From Marvania coccoides (taxonomy: Eukaryota > Chlorophyta > Trebouxiophyceae > Chlorellales > Chlorellaceae), in the NCBI GenBank assembly GCA_963854735.1, contig OY978097.1, positions 3,100,001 to 3,164,000 of the forward strand: 64,000 nt of DNA. Reading direction: 5' to 3'. Positions 42,246 through 53,113 of this stretch are shown here, piece after piece (within the stretch, counting starts at the first letter, position 1; the number at the start of each line of letters is the position of its first letter). Position numbers and translations under genes: made by a program. Under the pieces are notes generated by a model. The model was given only the letters and a program-made list of their open reading frames with translations, was not told the origin of the DNA and ran no database searches.

Positions 42246-44777
42246 ATGGCGCTCAAAGTATCAGCCTCGGATGGCGTCAAGGCAAGAATTCGTCGCCATG
42301 CATGTGCTTTTCATATATAAGTCTTTCTCACAATCATCTAATTCCCTCTTCCCAGCAGGTTTACACGGTGGCTGGCGGCAAAAACGTCCCATCATGGCTC
42401 TCAGAAAAGAAGAAAAAATCGCTCAAGGGCGACGACGAGTACAACCGCCGCGTGGAGCTCATTCAGGATTTTGATTTTCCGGCCGCCTGCCAGCGCATCA
42501 AATTCTCGCCAGACGGGCAGTACATCTTCGCCACAGGGTACCACCCCCCGCGCGTGCGCTGTTACGACGTCTCGCAGCTGTCTATGAAGTTTGAACGCCA
42601 CTTGGACGCTGAAATCGTTGATTTTCAAATTCTCACAGAAGACTACTCCAAGGCAGTGTTTCTGTGCACCGACCGCTCCCTGCACTTCCACGCCCGCTTT
42701 GGGGCCTACTACAAGCTGCGCATCCCTCGGTTTGGCCGAGATTTAGCGTACTGCCCCTTCAGCGCTGAAGTTGTGGTGGCAGCCTCAGCCCCAGAGGTCT
42801 ACCGCCTGAGCCTGGCTGAGGGCCGGTTCATGTCGCCGCTGGCCACGAAGTCTCCAGCGGTCAACGCCTGCGGGGTGTCGCCCTCGCACGGCCTGCTGGC
42901 GTGCGCTGGCGAAGACGGAGGTCTAGAGTGCTTTGACCTGCGGCAGCGCGACTCCCTGGGGTGGCTGGATGCTGCAGGCGCGGCGGGAGGCCGGGGACAA
43001 GGCCTCACCGCGCTGCGGTTTGACGAGGGCGGCATGAATGTTGCCGTCGGTACCGACGGCGGCCTGGTGGCTCTGTTTGACCTAAGATCGCAGGTGAGGG
43101 CTTCAAATGCAACTTTCAGATTGCTGTCTGCTTCGTTACAGATATTTCAATAACCATGTTGGTTGCATTTCCAAGTTGGAATAAAAAAGAATAAACGGCA
43201 ATTTTTTGCAACCATATTTAACTCTTCCCTACTTCCTTCGTTTGCGTTCACAGCGCCCCCTGGTGGTCAAAGACCATATGTACGACTCCCCCATCGTGGA
43301 CATCAAGTTCCACGCCGCTTCCCCCACCGACGGCGGCCGCTCCCGGGTCATCTCCGCCGACCGCCACATCATCAAGGTGTGGGACGCCTCCACGGGCGAG
43401 GGCTACACCAACATCGAGCCCACCGACGGCGTGGACATCAACGACGTCGCGGTGTGGAAGGACAGCGGCCTCATCATGGCTGCCTGCGACGCTTCCCGCA
43501 TTCAAGCCTACTTTGTGCCGTCCATGGGCCCTGCGCCGCGGTGGTGCTCGTTCCTGGAGTCGCTGACGGAGGAGCTGGAGGAGAACGCCAACCCCACGGT
43601 GTACGACGATTACCGCTTCATCACTCGCGCCGATTTGGCAAAGCTCGGGCTGGGCCACCTGGAGGGTACCCCGCTGCTGCGAGCCTACATGCACGGATTC
43701 TTCGTGGACAACCGGCTGTACGCCAAGGCCAAGGCCATCGCGGACCCCTTTGCGTACGAGACCTACCGCCAGAAGCGCATTACCCAGAAGCTGGAGGAGG
43801 ACAGGAAGAGCAGGATCTCGATGGCGAAGAAACTGCCAAAGGTCAACGCGGCGCTGGCCGCCAGGCTGCTGGTGGAGCAGCAGCAGGATGCTGGGGCCGC
43901 CGCCGCTGCAGCAGCGGCCGCAGCAGGCGCGCCAGAGGATGGGGTTGGCGGAGAAGAGGATGAGCAGCCGAAGAAAAAGAGGAGGAAGGGCGAGGGGGTG
44001 CCGTCTCTGCTGGAGGACAGCCGGTTCAAGATGATGTTCGAGGACCCCGAGTACGCTGTGGACGAGCGTTCTGCGGAGTACAAGGCCCTTCACCCCAACG
44101 TTGATCCCTCAAAAGACCGCCAGCTGCTGGAGGAGCACTTTGAGGAGCTGGGGGGTGGCGATGACGACCGGGAAGGCATGTGGGCTGCTTCATCTGGGGA
44201 GGAGGAGGAGGACGAAGAGGACGCAGGGAGGGCTGGGCGTGTGCGGCACGATAAGCGGCTGCGCGGTGATGGCGATGGCGATGGCGGCGAGAGGGAGAAG
44301 AGGGAGCCGCGGATGTTTGCTGCCAAGGATGAAGTGGCGGCTGTGGCGTTCAGGGAAGGGCGGTCTTTGGCGGGAGAGCGCGATCTGCCGCTGGGCGTGA
44401 GGAGCGAGATGGCGGGCGAGGCTGCGGTGCCCAGAGCGCGAGTTGGGGGGAACCGACAGCTGTCGTTCACCCCCAGGAGGGGCGGTGGAGACAGAGGGGG
44501 TGGTCGATTCGGAAGGGGCAGCGGCGATGGCGGTAGGGGAGGCCGTGGCGGTGGCAGCGGAAGGTTTGGCAGTGACAGCGGTGGCAGTGGCAGATTCGGC
44601 GGCGATGGGGGAGGTCGTGGCGGTGGAAGGGGAGGAGGTCGCGGCAGGGGATTCAGTGGCGGTAGGGGCGGAGGCCGTGGAGGTGGCAGGGGAGCAGGCG
44701 GCGGCCGAGGATTTGGCGGCAGGAGCAGCAGCAGAGGCGGTGGAGGAGGCCGAGGCCGAGGGAGGGGCCGGTTTTGA
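42246..44777 (+). CDS. NOL10: Nucleolar protein 10 (Enp2) homologue, ribosome biogenesis
   Basis: WD40 protein of the small-subunit processome, needed for 18S rRNA maturation. Three exons: 42246-42281 (12 codons), 42359-43093 and 43254-44777, giving 764 aa. The start MALKVSASDGVKVYTVAGGK is formed by an intron with a GC donor (AAG|GCAAGA). Typical blocks are VPSWLSEKKKKSLK, RRVELIQDFDFP, ATGYHPPRVRCYDVSQLSMK, FERHLDAEIVDF, PRFGRDLAY, VYRLSLAEGRF and KVWDASTGE, followed by the NUC153 region (LLEDSRFKMMFEDPEYAVDE). The final ~100 aa are a Gly/Arg-rich GAR tail (RGGGRGGG...), a usual nucleolar and RNA-binding feature absent from yeast Enp2. Confidence 0.95.
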
Positions 44778-44994
44778 GTGGGTATAGGCAATTGCGTTAC
44801 TCGATCGTTTACAGCTGACGTCCCCTCAGCACTTTAATTTTTTGTGGTCGTTTTTTTTTTTAATGAACGAACCGAAACCGAAACCTGACTATATGACCAA
44901 GGGCAAAGCAAATGAGAGATAAGAAAGAACACAGAACAAACATGCACACACTGAGAAACAACAAATAAATAACACGAAATTACTCTTGGAAATT

Positions 44995-47687
44995 CTACTC
45001 TGCCGGAGCAGCAGCAACGGCCGGGGTCTGCTGCACCTGGGCGCCGTTGAGCACCCATTCTCCACCTGCCTGCCGGGCTACCTGGTACACCACAGTGTAC
45101 TCTGACACAAAGGCCTGCGGCTCAGCCTGTCCTTCAATCAGCTCCTCTCCCTTGTGCACCGTCACGCCCTCCCTGAAAGAGGCGGTGATGGCCGCCGTGC
45201 CTGGGACCACCCCAGGGCCCACAGCGTCGATGTCGCAGCTCTGCAGCTCGTGGGTGTACGACCAGCCCTTGGCCTCCAACGCCGCAGCTCGGCCGTGCCA
45301 TTGCTGCAGTAGATCGCCATCCAGCACGGAGGAAAGCTCGCTCAAAGCGTGCTCAGGCCCCAGCGCTGCTGCCTTGACCTTTTGCCACTTGGCTACCACC
45401 TGGGAGGCCTCGCCAGCTGTGATGAGGCGGGCGGAGGCCGATGAAGCGGACGCTGTTTTAGCAGCGACGGGGGCGGCAACAGCGAAGCTGTTCACGCGGG
45501 CTGCGATCTTCTCCAGGACGCCGCTGGACACCAGCCCAGGGAGGGAAGTCCTGGCGACCAAAACAGCGCTGCCGGCAAGCAGTGCTGCCGCTGCCACCAC
45601 GCGCCCCCACTTGATGCGGTTGGGAGGGGGCTCTAAGACGCGGGCCATCCAGTCATCTTCGCCTTGCAGCATGGTGATCGCATCCAGAGCCACAGGCTGC
45701 GTCAGAAACTCGCTGGGGTTTTCATCGTCGTAGGCAGTGGCGCCAAAGCAGCTGCTTCGGGCGCCGCGGGTGGCGCTGGGCTGCACAGCGGTGGTCTGAA
45801 AAATTTCCTCCACTCCATCGTCGTATGCAGCGAATGCCTCCTCCAGCGCGGCGATGCCTTCTTCTTCCTTGACCTCCACTGGTTGCGCAGCATTGAACTC
45901 AACAGCTGCTGGCTGCGCTGCCTCCTCCACAGCAGGGAAAGATGCGGCAGCGGGCATTCGAGGCACCATAACGTACTGGTTCTCCTCTCCCTCCTCCTCC
46001 TGTTCACTCTCCTGCTGCACAGCTGCAACCGCCGCCTTCAGTTCCTCCTTTTCCTCCGGCGCAAAGAAAACGCCCGCCAGCGCGCGCAACGGGGCCATCA
46101 GGGTCGCCACAAGCCCGCCGCTGCCTTCTCCGCCCCCACCCTTTGTTTCTCCGCCCTCCAGCTCCCTCAGCACCTTGGGGCTGGCAAACCAGCTGTCCAG
46201 CGTGAATACCGCTGCATATTCGGAGGCAGCGGTGCGGTAAGAAGCCAGGGCGACGTCGCACACCCAACGCTCTGCCAGGGCGCACACTCCCGGCAGCAGA
46301 TTGCCGGCATCGGGGGAGTAGGTCTTGACGTACGCCAGCACTTGGCGGTCGCACTTCACGCGGCCATCGCGCAGCCCCAGCGCGTCTCCTGCAGCCCCGC
46401 TATTGCCCAGCAGCAGCGCAGACACGCTGGTAGCCACGGCCAGACGGTTGCGCTCGTCTGCTGCTTTCCGATTGCGCAGCATGGCCTGAGACAGGTCCAA
46501 AGTCTCCGAAGAGTCGGAGGTGAGGGCAGCCCCCTCCGCGGCGCGCTCCAGCAGCGCGGAGGCGCGGCGCACGAGCTGGGCGTCGCCGCCAGCGCAGCCC
46601 GCAGCAATGTGCGCTACAGCAGCATTGTACATCTCCGCTGAAGTGGCAGCGAAAGAGTCGCCGGCAGCAGCGTACAGAGCCACCTGCTCCTCGGCAGACA
46701 ACAGCCCCCGGAGCCCGTCGACGAGGCCTTTGCGGGTGATCTGGTGGCGGCGGCGGGCGGCGTCTTCAGCGGCCTCGCTGCGCTGCACCAACGCCTCCAG
46801 CGCTTCCGGCAGCATCTTGATGCCACGTGCACGGGTGGCAGTGTCCTCGGAAGACAGCAGCTCCATGGCCAGCTTGGGGCGCACCTCTGCAGCCGCTGAC
46901 GCCACGCTGGCGAGAATTGCAGCACTGCCGGCGCTGCGGTGGGTGTTCAGCAACTTGCTGGCAACCTCCAGCATAGCTGCTGCCGCCACCATGCTGCCCT
47001 GCGCGTCGATGTGCGCCGTGGCGAGGTCGCAGTGCGCCAGAGCAGTAGCCAAGGCCACGTCTGCAGCGCTCTTGTGGCGCTGGTGGGTTGCCAGCCAAGC
47101 CTCCCCGGCAGCCACCACCGTTTTGAAGTCGCCCGCTTCGTGCAGCAGGATCAGCGCGCCTGCCAGGAAGTCAGCGGGCACGTCTTCTGAAATTTCTCCC
47201 AGACGCAAGCGCTCGTCATACTCATGACGCCCGCCTGCTGTCAGCGTTTCAATGGCGCCACGCAGAATGGTGGAGCGGGCGGCCAGAGCCTGAGCGCTAT
47301 ACCCCACATCGGGAGGGTTTGAGAGGCACCTGGTAGCAGCGTGAGAGAAGGGAGCGGTGAGAAAAAATTAATAAGGAAATACGAAAACTTTAAAAGGAAT
47401 ACGAATACTAGCAAAATTTGAGTAGCGCACTTGTTGTAGGCCCGGTTGATGCTGTCGCGGCTGACGTTGGGGTTGATTTGCAAAAAGGTGTAGAAGTTGA
47501 TGGGCAGGCGAACGGTCTCGGCTTGCTTGGTGAGAGAGAAGGCAGCAGTTACGGGGCGCCCGACTGCGCTGCGCCGGGGCTGGCGGGGGCCAAGTCGAGC
47601 AGGGCCACATATTTGGGTTTGTCTCGGCCCAAGCGAGCGGCCGTGGGGCGCTATTGCAGGTGTTTTCACACCCATTCTTAAAAACAT
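44995..47687 (-). CDS. ARC6: ARC6-type plastid division protein
   Basis: Inner-envelope protein that anchors FtsZ at the plastid division site. Two exons on the minus strand: 47687-47431 and 47329-44995, giving 863 aa. An Arg/Pro-rich transit region precedes a J-like segment (LPINFYTFLQINPNVSRDSI, NRAYNK). The ARC6 helical domain follows (YSAQALAARSTILRGAIETL, FLAGALILLHEAGDFKTVVA). A single membrane helix lies near residue 660 (VVAAAALLAGSAVLVARTSL). The C-terminal intermembrane-space ARC6/IMS domain (DUF4101) includes VVAKWQKVKAAALG, WHGRAAALEAKGWSYTHEL and AFVSEYTVVYQVARQ. The canonical J-domain HPD is absent, as in ARC6. PARC6/CDP1 is a less likely alternative. Confidence 0.88.
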
Positions 47688-47990
47688 TTTTGCTGTAATT
47701 CAACGTTTGTGTTTTGTGGGGCCTGCGCAGCCTTAAACCCAAACGTTAGAGTCGTAGATGTTATGTTTAGTTTTAAAAATCGAAGCTTGCACGCGTTTTA
47801 ACCAATTTTGTTCGCTGAAAATTCAAATATGGAAAAAGAAAAGAGAGAAAAACAACCCACGACAGACCGAACGCGATGACACTGTATTGTTTTTAATTAT
47901 TTGCGATCTTGAACATCATCCAGAAGATCCAGAATCAGGCGTGATGGCCCGCTGATCTTGCACTTGATCGTTCAACGAAAATTATAAACC
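47688..47990. promoter_or_regulatory. Divergent promoter interval, ARC6 / SUVH
   Basis: 303 bp between divergent start codons. AT-rich; no specific site can be named. Confidence 0.4.
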
Positions 47991-50900
47991 ATGCCAAAAC
48001 GAGCAGGTGAGCATATACCCACTTCTTATACCACTCATCAATGCAATTATTCATGTCGTTTTCTGAAATTCCCCTTCTTTACTGTCCTCATTCCGTTTTC
48101 CTCTCTCAATTATCCACTCCCATCTCTAGACCCGCAAGCCCTCGTTGGCCAACGAGTTGTAAAAGATTTCTTCGATGGGGAACAGATGAGGCGAGTTCCA
48201 GATCGCACTAAGCACGGAAATTCATTCCTGTTGCTGTTTCAAGTCAAGACGCCCCTCCCCAGCTTGAATTTATTTTGTTTTAATGCAGGCCCTTTGAGGG
48301 TAAGGTGACAGAGTATCACCCAGAGGAGAACTGGTACAATGTCACCTACGAGGACGGCGACATGGAGGACCTGGATCGCCAAGACGTGGAAGCGCTCATC
48401 ACTCGCGCCAAGCAAGACCCTCCCCCTCCCGCCAAGGCCAGCGATGGCGCCTCCAAGCGCAAGGGACGTCCCAGCCGCGCCGCTGCACCCGCCAAGCGCA
48501 CCAAGAAGGCCGCGCCCGCTGCTGCCCGGGCGCTGCTGCCCGAGCCTGATGCTGAGTCGCTGCCACCCACCGGCAGCGACTCTGAGGCAGCTGAAGAGGC
48601 TGCTTCCGAGGCATCTGACCCCGAATTCGACGCGTCTGAGCCTGAGGCCTCTGAATCGGAGTCTGATCTGTTTTTTTCTGGCAAGGAAGACTCTGCTAGC
48701 GACGATGAAGAGGAGGGTTTTTTTGAGGCGATGGGCCGCCGCCGCACCCCTCGCGGCACCGCCCCCGCTGCCCCCCCCAGGCGCACCCCCCGCCAGCACA
48801 CCAAGCTGGTGTTGCTGAAGGCTGACGACCCTGATGATGACTGGGATAGCGCCGGCAGCGAGGAGGAGGGCGGCGATGACGAGGCAGCAGCGGGGCCTAG
48901 CTCTGCGCCTCCCAGACTCACCCCCAGGCAGCTGACAGCGGGGGAGCCTGCACCCGCGCCCGCTTCCGCGCCCGCTCCCTCCGCCGAGGCTGCCGCTACT
49001 GCTGCCCCGCAGGCTGTCAGGCAGAAGAAGAAACCTGTAGCTGCCGCCGAGAAGCCCAAGGTGGCCACAAATTCCAAGAAGAGCAAATCTCCTGCTGATA
49101 GGGAGCCCAAGCCCCCCCCTCGGGTGTTCCCAGAGTTGGAGAGCGTTGAGGTGAACAAGCGCTACGAGTATGCTGCCGGTGCTGAGCCCTGGCGCGACCT
49201 GGTGCGCAAGCTCAAGATGACGGTGAATCTGACGCCCGTCCTAACCCCCAGCGCCATCAAGATCTTCCACGAGTGCAAAGAGAAGTACTACAGGTAAAAA
49301 TAACGAAATTGCAGCGCTCCTGGCCAGCAAGTACGATTGATTTGTTATGAATTCTCTACATTACTCACCATATATTGATGTATGCGTTTTTTACGTGTGT
49401 GCATTTTGGTTTTCGTTCCCTTCCCACGTGTTCAGGCGCTACCGCTCGGCCGAGGTCGAGGAGAACATCCGCGTGGAGGCGCATGCCGACACCAACTACG
49501 TTGTCAATGGCAAGAAACTGTCCAAGCGCCCCGACCGCGTCACCGAGTCCTGGATGAAGCGCACAGGGACGGCGATCTACCAAGAGAAGCGGGTGGGCAA
49601 CACCCATGGCATCAAAGTGAACCAGCGGTTCTACTCGCGGGCAGAAGTTGCTTGCGCGGGCATGCACTTGCCGCCAGTGTGCGGCATCTCGTACGCACAG
49701 CAGGAGGTAACCGGACTGGGCTTTCCGGTGAGCAAAATATTGACAGCAGAATACGTCTTTTTCAGTATAGAAAACCTAACCAACGAGTGTTTTCTCACCC
49801 ACTGTTCCTCCCAAGGTTGCAATGTCCGTGGTGTGCGCTGGGTGGTACCAAGACGACGCTGACGCGGGGGAGGAGCTCATTTACACTGGCGAGGGCGGCA
49901 ACGACCTGCTGGGCACAAGGGTGCAGGTCGCGGACCAGACCCTGGTGCGTGGCAACGCGGCGCTGGTGGGCAACATCAAAACCGGCCTCCCTGTGCGCGT
50001 GATTCGCAAAAACAAAGACCCGCTCGGCATCTACGGGTGCGTGCTCATCTACGACGGCCTGTACAACGTGGTGGAGTACTGGAATGGGCCGGGAAAGAAA
50101 GGGCACACCGTGTACAACTTCCGGCTGGTGCGCTGCCCAGGGCAGGAGGCGCTGTCTTCCGAGGCGGTCAAGTTTGGTGGCATCTCAGCCCCCAAGACCC
50201 ACATCCCGCTGTCGCGCCCCGGCATCGTGGATCTGGACATCTCTGGCGGCAAGGAGGCGCTGCCAATCGCGGCTGTCAACGAGACTGACGACAACGAACT
50301 GCCGCCGTGCTCCGATCTGGTGCGCGTGCCCGAGGAGACCAAGCTGCAGGGCAACCACCGCGGCATCACCACGGCGGCGCTGTAAGTCGATTTCTCTGGA
50401 GTTGGTGAAATTCATTAAAAAAATATGTATACTATACCTGGTTTTATTTTTTTCCATTCCATTACCATACCTCAACTCACCGCCAATTTCTCGTTTTCGT
50501 TTTTCCCTACTCTTGTTTTCAGGGAGATCATGCAAGCCAGTGAGTGGAAGCCCACCGTGGAGTACATCACCTCGTATGTCTACACACCTGGCATCACCGC
50601 CCCTGCGCCCGCCACCCTGCCGGCCGAGTTCCAAGGCAAAGACCCCCACCAGTACATCATGGAGCTCAACCACGGCCGCCTGCCTTACGTTGAGAGTAAG
50701 GAAAAGTTTGCAAGACCCCGTCAGGAAAATTAATTTTGTTTATTTTGTTAATGCTACAAGTTTTTTTCGTAATTGAATCCTGAAACTTTCCAACAAACAA
50801 ATGCAGGCCGCAACGGCAAGGTGCTGCAGCTGCGCGAGGCGCTACCGGTGGTGTACGAGTGCGGCCCCTGGTCCGGCTGCCCCCTGGGTCGTGAGTGCCC

Positions 50901-51725
50901 GCAGGCCGCCACCCAACGTTCCCTCAAGTACCGCCTCGAGATTTTCAAGACCCTGGACGGTCGCGGGTGGGGCGTGCGCTCCCTGGACATGATCCCCCAG
51001 TTTGCGCACATCTGCGACTACTTTGGCGACGTCTACAAGGCTGAAGACTTCATCGACATTGTGGAGAGCGGCGGCCACGACGCCGCCTACTCCATGGACA
51101 TGGCGGCCCGCCCCGACCGCGACTGGCAGGGCGAACGCCTGGACAACGTGCGCTCCGCCGACGACGCCGAGTATGTGGTGTGCGGGCTGCACCGTCGCAA
51201 CATTGCCGCCTTTCTGAACCACTCGTGCGAGCCCAACTGCTTCGTCCAGCCCGTGCTGAGCGACCACCACGATGTCAAAATGCCCAAGATATCGATTTTT
51301 GCGTCGGAGGACATTGCGCCCTTCACTCAGCTCACTTATGACTACGGTGAGAAAGCAATCACAGGCCCCTCTAAATAAAAAACACATAAATATTAAAGAA
51401 ATAAACGGCAGATTTCCCCCAAAGAATGTATATGTACTTCTGCTTGACTACATTAACTTAAAACCTTCCAAATAGAACGTTTGCAGGCATTGACTACGTG
51501 GACGAGAAGTTTGCCGAGGGGTGCAAGTGCAGAGCTGCAGAGTGCGTGTCCAAGACCCCGGTGCAGCAGCAGCCCCAGAGGTCGCCCTGCGCGTTTCACC
51601 CTGAGATTGCGGCTGCACTCACAGCCGTCACCGCTGCTGCTGAGGAGGGCGCGGAGGAAGAGGGCTGGGCGTCGGAATCAGAGGAGGAGGTAGAATGGTC
51701 GGTGGAAGGTGGAGAATCTGAGTGA
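47991..51725 (+). CDS. SUVH-type histone H3K9 methyltransferase (Tudor-like + SRA + SET)
   Basis: Eight exons: 47991-48006 (16 nt), 48130-48190, 48289-49293, 49436-49727, 49816-50381, 50523-50695, 50807-51346 and 51487-51725, giving 963 aa. Intron 2 has a GC donor (AG|GCGAGT). Order: an N-terminal Tudor-like module at about 25-65 (GQRVVKDFFDGEQMRPFEGK, VTEYHPEENWYNVTYEDGDM); an acidic/Ala-Pro linker with AT-hook-like basic patches; an SRA/YDG domain at about 405-560 (GIKVNQRFYSRAEVACAGMH, YTGEGGNDLLG); pre-SET Cys cluster CGPWSGCPLGREC; SET with FLNHSCEPNC (about 840) and LTYDYG; post-SET CKCRAAEC. The layout predicts binding to methylated DNA and H3K9 methylation. The Tudor-like head is not part of plant SUVH proteins. 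Confidence 0.9.
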
Positions 51726-51966
51726 TAAAAGTAACAGGATGTTACGCATTACATCAAATACTTACTTTACTTTTTATAGGCATGGGGCGGTGCTGAAGTG
51801 TCTGCCCCAGCACCCAAATTAAAGAATGTTTTAAATACTTTCTAAAAATTAAATGTCGATGGCATTCATGCAAGAAACAAATAATTAAATTCGGTATCGA
51901 GATCATGCTTCTTCCTCAAGAAGTTTCGGCTGCGCTCGGTACTATACTATCACATTTCCTTTATTC

Positions 51967-52889
51967 TTAGAACAGGGCGGCACCACGAATGTGCTCCGTC
52001 ACTGCCAGGCCCACGAGTCCCTGCAAGAAAGGAAGTAAGAAGGAGAAACGTGAGCTTATATGTATGTACAGCGCGCTGCTCCGCTGAGAGCGCTGCTCCC
52101 CAGCAATCACTTAAACCATACTTACCAGCATCGCTACGCGGCCGTTGATGATCTCGGCGAGGTACGTGAAGAAGTAGGGCAGCTGGGCGTTTGCGTATGA
52201 TTCCTTGCTGGAGGGGAACAGGTTCTCAACCTTGACGTTTCCAGTGAGAGCAGGGGCCACAGAAGCAGCGGTGACAGCGAGCGCCAGCATGCCAGCAGCG
52301 GCGGCGCCAACGGGTGAGGCGAACTGCGCCAGCAGGGGCTGGCCGGTTGCGACCTCCACCACGGCGGAGCCGAGGAAAGCCGCCATGGCCAGACGGGCAT
52401 TGATGAGCTCAGGGCCAGCGCCGTCCGCGCGCAGCACCGACTGAAGCTGCTCAAAAGAAGGCGGGCCGCCAGCGGAGGGACGGCCAGTCTCCTCAATCAG
52501 CGAGATTCGGTTGTCTTTTCCCACCGCTGCATCGTACTCAACCCTATTGACGCGATCCACGATGCTGATTTTGTCCTGCGCAGCGTCGTAGGTGATGGTG
52601 TAGACCTGCAGAATGCGTGGGGAGGAATTGATGAGGTGACGCAGAGAATTAGAAGCAGTGTGGTAAATTCCCAGACCCATCCTGCCGCCGCTCGATCTCC
52701 CCAGCAGTGTCCCCCCCCCAAACTCACAATGCCGTCGACATTTCTTGTGGCTGATCCCCCTTGGGATCCAACCAACGAGCTCTTGGTGACGTTCAGAGCC
52801 TTCATGTTGCTGGAGGGAGCCGCAGCGGTCTTTGCCGCCTGGGCGCGAACCACCAGCCGAGCAGGCCTGGAAGATGTGATGAGAGCCAT
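51967..52889 (-). CDS. ELIP-like three-helix light-stress protein of the thylakoid
   Basis: Member of the chlorophyll a/b-binding superfamily. Three exons on the minus strand: 52889-52728, 52605-52126 and 52020-51967, giving 231 aa. The plastid transit peptide is ALITSSRPARLVVRAQAAKT. Helix 1 is GPELINARLAMAAFLGSAVV with the ExxxxR-type pigment-binding motif; helix 2 is AAAAGMLALAVTAASVAPAL; helix 3, AEIINGRVAMLGLVGLAVTE, is completed by the 54-nt last exon. The ELINAR/EIINGR pair and the short loops match ELIPs rather than LHC antenna proteins. A ~50-aa stretch between transit peptide and helix 1 (VYTITYDAAQDKISIVDRVN) is unusual. Expected to bind pigments and dissipate excess light. Confidence 0.82.
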
Positions 52890-53113
52890 TTTATGTGCTA
52901 GGTGGGGAAAATTGCCGGCGGCGCTGGTCGTTTAATTTATTATATGGTGATGTAAGGAAACGCAGCAGGGGGCAATGTGCTTCACTTTGAGTATTCAGAC
53001 CACCTGTGGCTGAAAAAAAACGCGCGCAGGTCAAACCTGCCAATGCCTCTTTTATTTCTGAAACTGCGCTGGCATCTGTCTCGTAATTGATATTGACATA
53101 TACCCAGTACACC
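52890..53113. promoter_or_regulatory. Divergent promoter interval, ELIP-like / AASDH-like
   Basis: 224 bp between divergent start codons. No specific light-responsive element can be claimed. Confidence 0.35.

Noticed and set aside
44090..44791. Pro/Ser-rich minus-strand frame opposite the NOL10 tail
   Set aside because: Shadow of the GGN/CGN codons of the Gly/Arg-rich tail.
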